From the NCBI GenBank assembly GCA_040758525.1, contig JBFLVQ010000031.1, forward strand, positions 1 to 31,516: a stretch of 31,516 nucleotides of DNA, in the 5' to 3' direction. The position numbers and the translations under genes are program-made. The notes under the pieces were generated by a model. That model had not been told where the DNA came from. It did not search any database and worked only from the letters and a program-made list of their open reading frames with translations. Shown piece by piece: positions 17,314 to 24,592 of the stretch (the stretch's first letter is position 1; every line of letters begins with the position of its first letter). Source of the stretch: JBFLVQ01 sp040758525 (GTDB lineage: Bacteria; Acidobacteriota; Blastocatellia; Chloracidobacteriales; JADJPF01).

Positions 17314-18135
17314 ATGATTTTGTCTATAGAGAAGATCTTTATCAGTATTTTAATGTTACTGGTTTGCCTACAAGTCGGGTTGGCTAAAGGCAAATGGGAA
17401 GAGCGACCGGATTGGGAGAAGTATTTTTCTCATGCCAATGTTAACGGCTCTTTTCTCTTCTATGATTTGCAGACAGACAAATATCTTGGCTATAACCTCA
17501 AGCGTGCTAAAACAGGCTTCATTCCTGCCTCAACCTTTAAGATTCCCAATTCACTTATTGCCCTAGAGCTTGGCATAGTAAAAGATGCTGAAGAGATTCT
17601 ATCCTGGGACGGCGTAGAACGTGGAATTGGCGAAAACAGAATTGCTGAATGGAATCGAGACCAGTCAATGCGCGAGGCAATTCGTTACTCAACCGTCTGG
17701 TTCTACCAAGAATTAGCACGACGTGCCGGTTATCAGAGGATGCAGCGCTTTATCAATCGTATCAATTATGGCAATAAAGATATTGCTGGCGGCATTGATC
17801 ACTTTTGGCTAGATGGTAGATTAAGAATCTCCAGTGAAGAACAGATTCGCTTTCTCGTTAAGCTCTACCAGAATAAGCTACCCTTTTCACGTCGTAATAT
17901 TGATATTGTCAAAGATATTCTTATCAATGAGCAGACTAACACCTATGTACTAAGAGCCAAAACCGGTTGGGGGATTCGTGTAAGTCCACAAATTGGCTGG
18001 TGGGTTGGCTATATTGAGCGCGAGGGTAAAGTATATTTCTTCGCCATTAATATTGATATTGTCAAAGTTGCTGATACAGAAGCGCGAAAGGCTGTTGCTA
18101 AGGAGATTCTACGTGAACTGAAAGTTATTGAGTAG
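17314..18135 (+). CDS. Class D (OXA-like) beta-lactamase
   Basis: Serine beta-lactamase of 273 residues with an N-terminal signal segment (about 1-25), so it is expected in the periplasm, where it hydrolyses beta-lactams through an acyl-enzyme. All class D motifs are present: Ser73-Thr-Phe-Lys76 (nucleophile and carbamylated lysine), Ser126-Thr-Val128, Tyr152-Gly-Asn154, Trp165-Leu in the omega region, and Lys216-Thr-Gly218 followed by Trp. LVCL in the signal is not a good lipobox because Val precedes the Cys, so a lipoprotein is unlikely. An AGGAAGG site precedes the ATG. No transposase, integron element or other resistance gene adjoins it, so it looks like a resident chromosomal gene. A BlaR-type sensor domain is less likely because no membrane or signalling domain is fused. 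Spectrum cannot be read from the sequence. Confidence 0.93.
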   Translation: MILSIEKIFISILMLLVCLQVGLAKGKWEERPDWEKYFSHANVNGSFLFYDLQTDKYLGYNLKRAKTGFIPASTFKIPNSLIALELGIVKDAEEILSWDGVERGIGENRIAEWNRDQSMREAIRYSTVWFYQELARRAGYQRMQRFINRINYGNKDIAGGIDHFWLDGRLRISSEEQIRFLVKLYQNKLPFSRRNIDIVKDILINEQTNTYVLRAKTGWGIRVSPQIGWWVGYIEREGKVYFFAINIDIVKVADTEARKAVAKEILRELKVIE

Positions 18136-18282
18136 TAATAGAGGTTGGCAATACTGTAACACAACTGACTATTTTCTCTGTTATTATTGGCTTACCTAAG
18201 GTTGCCGACTTGACTAGCTATGGCTAGAGTGGTTAAGCTAGGTACTCATAGTTTACAATCCCCAAATTCAGGAGACCATTTT

Positions 18283-20028
18283 ATGAATACGACGTGGAAG
18301 TTTGTCGTTACAGGTCTAGCTATAACACTCTCACTATTGGCTGTTTTTCTTTTTGGGGGCGGCGCCAAAGTAGAGACAGCAGATTTGGTGCTAAAAAATG
18401 GGAAAATTGTCACTATTGATGCCGCCAAACCTGAAGTCCAGGCCATCGCCGTCGTAGGCAATACAATCAAGGCTATTGGTAGCAATAAAGAGATAGAGGC
18501 TTTTATTGGTCCCGCGACCAAGGTTATCGATCTGCAGGGACGGCTTGCTGTTCCTGGCTTTATTGAGGGGCATGGCCATTTTACCAGTTTGGGTCAGTCT
18601 CAGATGATTCTGGATCTAACCAAGGTAAAAAATTGGGATGAGATCGTTGCTATGGTTGCTGAGGCGGCAGGCAAGGCCAAACCAGGCGCCTGGATTCTAG
18701 GCAGAGGTTGGCATCAGGAGAAGTGGAATAAACCTCCAGAGCCTAATATTGAGGGACTACCAACACATCAGGAGTTAAGCAAAGTCTCGCCTAATAATCC
18801 GGTTTATCTAACCCATGCTAGTGGCCATGCATCATTTGCTAATGCACTGGCTTTGCAACTGGCGGGCATTGGTGCAAACACCCCCAATCCATCTGGAGGT
18901 GAAATCGTTCGTGATCGTAGCAATCAACCCATTGGTATGCTTAGGGAGACGGCTCAGGGTATGGTCCGAGGCGCTATTGCCAAATATCAAGCACAGCGTG
19001 GCGCAGCAGAGATCCAGTCTGAGCAGATCGAACAGGTAAGACTAGCAGCAGAAAAAGCACTCTCCAATGGTGTAACAACCTTTCATGATGCTGGAGCGCC
19101 ATTTAGCACTATTGATCTATTAAAGCAACTGGCTAGTGAAGGAAAGCTACCATTGCGGCTTTATGTGATGATTCGAGGCGAATCAAACGAAATTCTGGCC
19201 GAGAAGCTACCACATTATAGATTAATTAACTATGCAGATGGTCACCTAACCGTGCGCTCGATCAAACGACAAATTGATGGTGCGCTTGGTCCCCATGGCG
19301 CTTGGTTATTAGAGCCTTATACCGATAAACCAGAGAGTACTGGACTGGTTTTAGAACCGGTTGAAGATATTACACGAACATCAGAATTAGCGATTCAATA
19401 TGGATTTCAAGTCAATACCCATGCCATTGGTGATCGCGCCAATAGGGAAGTGCTAAACATTTATGAGAAGGTCTTCCGGGCACACCAAGATAAAAAAGAT
19501 CTGCGCTGGCGGATTGAGCATGCTCAGCATCTAAATCCTGATGATATCTCACGCTTTGCAGCATTAGGTGTTATCGCTTCTATGCAAGGTATTCATGCAA
19601 CCTCTGACGGTGCTTGGGTGCCCAAACGACTTGGTGAACAACGCACCCAGAAAGGCGCATATCTATGGCGTACACTCTGGGATTCAAAGGTTGTGGTAAC
19701 CAATGGTACTGATACTCCTGTCGAGGATATCAGTCCACTTGAGAGCTTTTATGCCACGGTTGCGCGCCGTCTACCAGATGGCACGCCTTTTTTCCCAGAA
19801 CAACGGCTTACTCGTGAAGAAGCGCTAAAATCTTATACAATTAACAATGCCTATGCTGCTTTTGAGGAGGCTGTCAAAGGATCACTAACACCAGGTAAAT
19901 GGGCAGATATTGTTGTACTCTCAAACGACATTATGACCGTTCCTGAGGAACAGATCCATAAGACAGAGGTTCTCTATACAATTGTTGGTGGCAAGATCGT
20001 CTATCAACGTAGTGGTAAGCCTAACTAG
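18283..20028 (+). CDS. YtcJ-like amidohydrolase with N-terminal membrane anchor
   Basis: Metal-dependent hydrolase of the amidohydrolase-3 (YtcJ) family, 581 residues from this start. The N-terminal hydrophobic segment (about 6-27) is a signal peptide or anchor, so the enzyme is probably periplasmic. Metal-site motifs are EGHGHF (His97, His99), NTHAIGDRANREVL, RIEHAQH and NGTDTPVEDISPLESFYATV. The C-terminal GSLTPGKWADIVVLSND is the usual return to the beta-sandwich. The frame extends back to an ATG at 18220, but the ATG at 18283 is chosen because AGGAGA lies about 8 bases upstream and the protein then begins with a normal signal sequence. Family members hydrolyse amide-type bonds of varied substrates; the substrate here is unknown. 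The gene converges on the S9 peptidase across a strong terminator. Confidence 0.92.
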   Translation: MNTTWKFVVTGLAITLSLLAVFLFGGGAKVETADLVLKNGKIVTIDAAKPEVQAIAVVGNTIKAIGSNKEIEAFIGPATKVIDLQGRLAVPGFIEGHGHFTSLGQSQMILDLTKVKNWDEIVAMVAEAAGKAKPGAWILGRGWHQEKWNKPPEPNIEGLPTHQELSKVSPNNPVYLTHASGHASFANALALQLAGIGANTPNPSGGEIVRDRSNQPIGMLRETAQGMVRGAIAKYQAQRGAAEIQSEQIEQVRLAAEKALSNGVTTFHDAGAPFSTIDLLKQLASEGKLPLRLYVMIRGESNEILAEKLPHYRLINYADGHLTVRSIKRQIDGALGPHGAWLLEPYTDKPESTGLVLEPVEDITRTSELAIQYGFQVNTHAIGDRANREVLNIYEKVFRAHQDKKDLRWRIEHAQHLNPDDISRFAALGVIASMQGIHATSDGAWVPKRLGEQRTQKGAYLWRTLWDSKVVVTNGTDTPVEDISPLESFYATVARRLPDGTPFFPEQRLTREEALKSYTINNAYAAFEEAVKGSLTPGKWADIVVLSNDIMTVPEEQIHKTEVLYTIVGGKIVYQRSGKPN

Positions 20029-20048
20029 AGATGATTGGCAGAGCTTTT

Positions 20049-20085
20049 CTCCGGATCGCACAGCGTATATTAGCGCGATCCGGAG
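20049..20085. terminator. Bidirectional terminator between amidohydrolase and S9 peptidase genes
   Basis: CTCCGGATCGC at 20049-20059 pairs perfectly with GCGATCCGGAG at 20075-20085, an 11-base-pair stem with a 15-base loop. It is flanked by TTTT on the left and GTTT on the right, giving U-rich tails for both convergent genes. Confidence 0.8.
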
Positions 20086-20115
20086 AGTTTGCTGCAGACT
20101 AAGTAACTATTTGCC

Positions 20116-22056
20116 TTACCTAAATAGATATTCTTTCATAAACATTATTGTCGCATAGAGGAGGAAGTCTTCATTGTCCTTCTTTGAGAAACCATGACCT
20201 TCATCTTGAGCAAGTAGATACCAGACCGTCCCACCATTCTTGCGCACAGTTGCTACCATCTGCTCCGATTCATTGCGAGGAACACGCGGATCATTCTTTC
20301 CTTGTACTACAAACAGTGGCTTGGTGATTTTATGCGCATTATTAGCCGGGGCAGTTTTAAGCATAAATTCACGCATCTTGGCGTCACGTTCATCGCCATA
20401 CTCAACACGGCGCAAATCACGACGATATCCTTCGGTCTTTTCCAAAAAGGTAGCAAAATTTGAGATTCCTACGATATCTATGGCGCCACGTATACGCGCA
20501 CTATAATGGGTCGATACGGCAAGGCTCATATAACCACCATAACTTCCCCCAGAGACCATAATGCGATCGGTGTCAAGATCAGGTTGTGTAGCGATCCAAT
20601 CAAATAGTGCGCCAATGTCTTTGACGGAATCTTCTCTGAGAAAGCCATTATCAAGCTTTAGAAAAGTTTTGCCAAAGCCAGACGAGCCGCGCACATTGGG
20701 GAAGATTACGGTAACACCCAACTCTTCGATAAAATAGTTGTACTGTTCTAAGAAACGTGGTCGCGCTTGACCTTCTGGTCCACCATGTATCACGATAAAA
20801 ACGGGCCGTTTACCAGTGTAACGAGCCGGTGGACGATATAAAAATCCTGAGATCATACGGCCATCGAAGCTTGACCAGCGAATCAGCGATGGTTCAGCAA
20901 AATCAGTGGTGTTTAATCCTCCTGTTTCGCTCTCGGTCCAACGCTGAACTTTTCCTGTCGTGATATCCACTGAGTAGGCGTCTGCAGGTGAGCGTGCAGA
21001 AGTGAGTGTAAAGCCAAGATCCTTACCATTTGAATGCCAATTTAGATTTAGGATCACACCAACAGGTAACTGCGGAGTCGGCAATTCCTTATTTGTAGTA
21101 GTGTCAAACAGATGTAATACACCGATACCATTCTCATTAGTGACATAAGCAAGCGACTTTTTATCGTTCGAAAGCGCGAATGATTCAACATCCCAGTTAA
21201 CCTGATTGTTTAAGTAAGAGAGGCGTTTGGTAGCAAGTTCAAGATAAGCAAGGCGAAGGAACTCGGAGTCCTTATCGGTAATAAGGTAGATACCTTTGCC
21301 TTCACGATCGAATTGTGCGAATGAATAAGCAACTTTTTCTGTTCCACCCTTGGGTGTGATTAGTGTCTTATTGCCAGATGCGACATCAAAGAGCCATAAG
21401 TAGGTTTCGTTTATCGATATATACTCCCGCACTAGTAGTTGTTGTTCATCTGGTGTCCAATCGAGTATTGACCAACCACCTCCTTCCACCTCAGCGATCT
21501 TGCGGTCAGTGGTTGGGTCGGTTGGGTCCATAATGTATAGATCAACATCCTTACCATTGCGGCGTGTTGATGTATAAGCCAGCCAATGGCCAGAATCAGA
21601 GAAAACACCATTACTATTGCGTGACTTACCATCAGTAAGTAATGTCACTTTGCCACTGGCAATATCATAGCGATAGTTCTGGGCAAATTCATTTCCTCCC
21701 ACATCTTTATTGAAGATGAAATAGTTATCCCGTTTAGGTCCATAATAAGCCGAAGAGATCGGTTCTTTGAAAAAGGTAAGTTGTCGGCGATCACCAATAG
21801 GAGCCTTTACCTGATGTACCTGATCAGTGTTACCAAATCTGGTAAGAATTAACAGTTCACGCTTAAAGGGATGCCAACTAAGAAAACGCGCTGAACGTAT
21901 CTCTGTATAACGTCCTGCCTCTTCAGCCAGTGTAATAGGAATTTTGGGTAGACCCTCTGCAATTAAGTTCTCATTTGGAGTTACCTCGCCATTCTGGGCG
22001 TAGATAGTTGCTGTGGTAACGATAATCGCCATGATAATTCTCAGGCAGAGTTTCAT
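20116..22056 (-). CDS. S9 family prolyl-oligopeptidase-like peptidase
   Basis: Secreted or periplasmic serine peptidase of 646 residues. A signal peptide (about 1-20, cleaving near IYA|QNG) is followed by a beta-propeller (about 45-380, with repeated WSxDG-like blades such as WTPDEQQLLV and FSDSGHWLAYTS) and an alpha/beta-hydrolase domain (about 395-646). The catalytic triad is intact: Ser505 in GGSYGGYM, Asp589 in GKNDPRVP and His621 in DEGHGF. IHGGPEGQ provides the oxyanion region. The length and layout fit the acylaminoacyl-peptidase/dipeptidyl-peptidase branch. AAAGGA lies upstream of the ATG. It probably degrades oligopeptides from extracellular proteolysis. Confidence 0.94.
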   Translation of the reverse strand: MKLCLRIIMAIIVTTATIYAQNGEVTPNENLIAEGLPKIPITLAEEAGRYTEIRSARFLSWHPFKRELLILTRFGNTDQVHQVKAPIGDRRQLTFFKEPISSAYYGPKRDNYFIFNKDVGGNEFAQNYRYDIASGKVTLLTDGKSRNSNGVFSDSGHWLAYTSTRRNGKDVDLYIMDPTDPTTDRKIAEVEGGGWSILDWTPDEQQLLVREYISINETYLWLFDVASGNKTLITPKGGTEKVAYSFAQFDREGKGIYLITDKDSEFLRLAYLELATKRLSYLNNQVNWDVESFALSNDKKSLAYVTNENGIGVLHLFDTTTNKELPTPQLPVGVILNLNWHSNGKDLGFTLTSARSPADAYSVDITTGKVQRWTESETGGLNTTDFAEPSLIRWSSFDGRMISGFLYRPPARYTGKRPVFIVIHGGPEGQARPRFLEQYNYFIEELGVTVIFPNVRGSSGFGKTFLKLDNGFLREDSVKDIGALFDWIATQPDLDTDRIMVSGGSYGGYMSLAVSTHYSARIRGAIDIVGISNFATFLEKTEGYRRDLRRVEYGDERDAKMREFMLKTAPANNAHKITKPLFVVQGKNDPRVPRNESEQMVATVRKNGGTVWYLLAQDEGHGFSKKDNEDFLLYATIMFMKEYLFR

Positions 22057-22236
22057 AGATATATTTCCTTTCTGGGATGTAGATCGATGGGTTGAGACTA
22101 AGAGGATATCAGCTTAAGTGAGTAATAAGCAATCAGAAGGCGAGAGTGGTTAGAAGTATTATGATTGTGAGAAAGTTTGCCGTGTGTGCTCACTTTACCA
22201 ACTAGATCTTGATCGAAATCGACTGTCTAGAGGATA

Positions 22237-22242
22237 TATAAT
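22237..22242 (+). promoter_or_regulatory. -10 box directly before the membrane-protein start
   Basis: A perfect TATAAT at 22237-22242 would place transcription start about 7 bases later, at or next to the A of the ATG at 22249. No ribosome site lies between them, so a leaderless mRNA is possible. The -35 region is weak: TTGATC at 22209-22214 is 22 bases away. Confidence 0.35.
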
Positions 22243-22248
22243 CTAGCT

Positions 22249-22923
22249 ATGGAGCAAACATACCTTAGGTCAAGCGCATTAACAGTGGCCGCCTGGGTGA
22301 ATGTCATTCTACATCTGATCGGGATGGTATTTGCCCTAATAGGAATGCGTCCTGGCACACCCTTGATTGCATTATCAGAGCGGCAGGCCTATCTGGCTAG
22401 TTATCCACTGGGTTGGTCGTTGGGATGGGGTATATGGATAGTCTGCGCGCTTACGCTGGTAGTCTTCAGTATGTTATTAGCAGCAAGGTTACCAACTCGA
22501 CAGCCACTTGCAAATCTTGCTGTGATATTGTGTTGTGCCGGTGCAGCAATTGATATTAGTTGTGATGCCATCTACATTACGGTTTTGCCTATGATAGCTG
22601 GTTGGGGTGAGGCTAATGTACCACTCTTCTTGACGGTCGAGCGTATTGCTGGAGTAGGTGGGATAATTGTTGCTAATGGTTTCTATTCCTTAGCGGTACT
22701 TATATTTGCGCTCTGTATGCGAGATTTAGGCAACCGTTTTGTTAAGGAACTCGGTTATTTGGTCTGTTGCTTTGGTATGTTAATGGTAGTAGCGGGTTTT
22801 ACTGGGGTGCCTCGCCATTTAGAATTAGCCACTGGACCGACTATTCTCTCTTTCTGTCTATGGACTATTTTGGTGGAACGTGCTTTCCGTTCTGGGAGTA
22901 AGACTTGGGCGCAACAGCAGTAG
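22249..22923 (+). CDS. Polytopic membrane protein of unknown function
   Basis: Protein of 224 residues with about six hydrophobic segments, including AAWVNVILHLIGMVFALIG near the N-terminus, WGIWIVCALTLVVFSMLLAA, LAVILCCAGAAIDISCDAIYITV, IIVANGFYSLAVLIFALCM and LGYLVCCFGMLMVVAGF. No catalytic or transporter signature is recognised, so it is called by topology only. The ATG lies immediately after a TATAAT box with no ribosome site between. Its last 19 bases overlap the start of the dehydrogenase-like gene, so the two are probably one transcript and translationally coupled. Confidence 0.8.
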   Translation: MEQTYLRSSALTVAAWVNVILHLIGMVFALIGMRPGTPLIALSERQAYLASYPLGWSLGWGIWIVCALTLVVFSMLLAARLPTRQPLANLAVILCCAGAAIDISCDAIYITVLPMIAGWGEANVPLFLTVERIAGVGGIIVANGFYSLAVLIFALCMRDLGNRFVKELGYLVCCFGMLMVVAGFTGVPRHLELATGPTILSFCLWTILVERAFRSGSKTWAQQQ

Positions 22924-23969
22924 TATTTGGAGGTTATGGCACATTTGGCCAGTTAGTGTCAAAAGGTCTGGCAAGCTTAGGAGTAACAGTTATTATAGCA
23001 GGACGCAATCTTGCTCAAGCAGAAGCGCTAGCTCATCAACTGGGCAGACCACATCAAGGAGTAGTTGCTGATATAACTGTCCCGGCAAGCTGTCGAGTGA
23101 TATTAAAAGAGGGGATAGTAGCAGTAAACTGCACAGGACCGTTTACCTTACTCGATCATACCCTGCTCGATTTATGCCTGGAAATTGGTTGCCATTATGT
23201 TGATATTGCCGAGGAACGTGCCTATGCAGCGATGGTGCGCAGTTATGGGGCACGCTTTTATCAGCAAGGATGTGCTGCCGTTTATGGTTGTTCTAGTCTC
23301 CCAGGTATTTCTGGCGCGCTTGGTCTGATTGCTGCTGCGAATACGATAGCTAGACCAGACTCTGCACGGGTGACCCTGTTTATTGGAAACAACAATCCAA
23401 AAGGGCAAGCCGCGATTCGTACTGCCGTAGCGCAGCTTGGCAAGCCAATAAAAGCTCCCCAGGGCGAGCTAAAAGGCTTTCGTGATGGTGAGATAGTAGC
23501 ACTACCAGAGCCATTTGGCAGCCGCCGAGTCTTCAATTTTGAAAGTCCAGAATACGATCTTTTTCCTCAATTGCTAGGTGTACGTGCCGTGTTAGTAAAG
23601 GTTGGTTTTGAACTGAAGAGTGCAACCTTGACTTTTGCTCTGCTTGCTGCGCTATCTTCGAATTATGGAGAGATGACAGCAGCAGTGTTAGCAAAGCTGG
23701 GAGATTTAGGCCGTGGTCTAGGTAGATCAGGTGGAGTAGTAATGACGGAACTATTCTATCAGGATGGCACAATTAGTCGTGCGGCACTCTTTTGTGATCA
23801 GCAGGCTCAAGGTATGGTTGCATTGCCCTGTGTCTTCGCGGCGGAGATGCTATGTAAAGGTGATACTCGTTTACGAGGGGCTTTGACCGCTTATGAACTA
23901 TTAGGCAGTCAGGAATTGATCGATCGTATTGTTGCGGCAGGTTTCCGCTTGATGGCTACACGAGTGTAG
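22905..23969 (+). CDS. Saccharopine dehydrogenase-like NAD(P)-binding protein
   Basis: Protein of 354 residues with an N-terminal Rossmann fold: the dinucleotide motif GGYGTFG at about residues 9-15, IIAGRNLAQAEALAHQLG as the second strand and helix, then VNCTGPFTLLDHTLLDLCLEIGCHYVDIAEE, written here as the residue 68-98 region, which is characteristic of the saccharopine dehydrogenase NADP-binding family. The C-terminal half (FRDGEIVALPEPFGSRRVFNFESPEYD) fits the family's second domain. The start is a TTG inside the end of the membrane-protein gene; no later start keeps the Rossmann strand intact. Such proteins often lack true saccharopine dehydrogenase activity, so the reaction is left open. 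It is cytoplasmic. Confidence 0.85.
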   Translation: MGATAVVFGGYGTFGQLVSKGLASLGVTVIIAGRNLAQAEALAHQLGRPHQGVVADITVPASCRVILKEGIVAVNCTGPFTLLDHTLLDLCLEIGCHYVDIAEERAYAAMVRSYGARFYQQGCAAVYGCSSLPGISGALGLIAAANTIARPDSARVTLFIGNNNPKGQAAIRTAVAQLGKPIKAPQGELKGFRDGEIVALPEPFGSRRVFNFESPEYDLFPQLLGVRAVLVKVGFELKSATLTFALLAALSSNYGEMTAAVLAKLGDLGRGLGRSGGVVMTELFYQDGTISRAALFCDQQAQGMVALPCVFAAEMLCKGDTRLRGALTAYELLGSQELIDRIVAAGFRLMATRV

Positions 23970-23987
23970 TACTCGTTTAATCCTCAC

Positions 23988-24350
23988 TCAATTATTTGGC
24001 AATAAGTCGGCAATTGCCTTTTCTAATATGACAATATCAACAGCTTTGGGAATACAGATATCAGCGCCGGCTGCTAATGCTTCCTCGCATTTCTTCTGTT
24101 GTCCTACTGATGCCGAATGCACAATGATCTTCACAGTAGTAGACAGAATACGTAGCCGCTTGACAAATTCAATCCCTGTCATATTAGGCATATTCATATC
24201 AGTAATCACGATGTCAGGAAGATGCTTATTGAAGTGATATAGGCCTTCTTGTCCATCGCTGGCTTCAATGACAGTATGGGGGGGATCAAGTGCCATACAG
24301 ATAAGGGAACGAATTGTTAGTTCATCATCCACTACCAGGATCTTGGCCAT
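23988..24350 (-). CDS. Stand-alone response regulator receiver (CheY-like)
   Basis: Single-domain receiver of 120 residues. The acidic pocket is Asp8-Asp9, the phospho-acceptor Asp51 lies in ITDMNMPNMTG, the switch residue is Ser79 in VHSAS, and the conserved lysine is Lys102 in IPKAV. There is no output domain, so it must act by protein interaction or as a phosphate carrier. It lies 242 bases downstream of the sigma-54 activator on the same strand. A -24/-12 type promoter at 24407-24423 would start its transcript about 46 bases before the ATG, and AAAGGA is the ribosome site. It is likely part of the local phosphorelay. Confidence 0.93.
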   Translation of the reverse strand: MAKILVVDDELTIRSLICMALDPPHTVIEASDGQEGLYHFNKHLPDIVITDMNMPNMTGIEFVKRLRILSTTVKIIVHSASVGQQKKCEEALAAGADICIPKAVDIVILEKAIADLLPNN

Positions 24351-24406
24351 AGTCTTGGTCCTTTCGATGGGATTGTTTCGTTAAGGATTGTTTCATTGAT
24401 TAGCTA

Positions 24407-24423
24407 TGCAATTATTAGGCCAA
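24407..24423 (-). promoter_or_regulatory. Sigma-54-type promoter of the CheY-like receiver gene
   Basis: Read on the minus strand the element is TTGGCCTAATAATTGCA. It has the invariant GG (complement of 24420-24421) and GC (24408-24409) separated by exactly 10 bases, plus TTGC. Against TGGCAC-N5-TTGC, two positions of the first block differ. The predicted start, about 24396, leaves a leader of about 46 bases before the receiver ATG. Confidence 0.55.
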
Positions 24424-24528
24424 CGCTTTTTATGGTAGGTATCTGATTGTAAAGTAGGGACTTAGTTATTGGTAAGAAACTCTTACATGACCGCATATAT
24501 ACTATATGGATCAATATTATGTCTAATC

Positions 24529-24568
24529 GTGTCTCATCAACGTCTCAATAGAGACATTTTTGAGACAC
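24529..24568. promoter_or_regulatory. GTCTC/GAGAC palindrome cluster, candidate enhancer site
   Basis: The perfect palindrome GTCTCAATAGAGAC (24542-24555) is nested in a wider inverted repeat, GTGTCTCA (24529-24536) with TGAGACAC (24561-24568); a further TGAGAT follows at 24572. The cluster is centred about 130 bases upstream of the -24/-12 element of the receiver gene, a normal enhancer distance for an NtrC-family activator. It is also 25-64 bases beyond the activator's stop codon, but it lacks a U-run, so a terminator is less likely. Confidence 0.5.
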
Positions 24569-24592
24569 AACTGAGATAGTTTTGTGGCACCC

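Noticed and set aside
17314..17400. Lipoprotein signal in the beta-lactamase
   Set aside because: The Cys in LVCL is preceded by Val rather than Gly, Ala or Ser, so it does not make a good lipobox.
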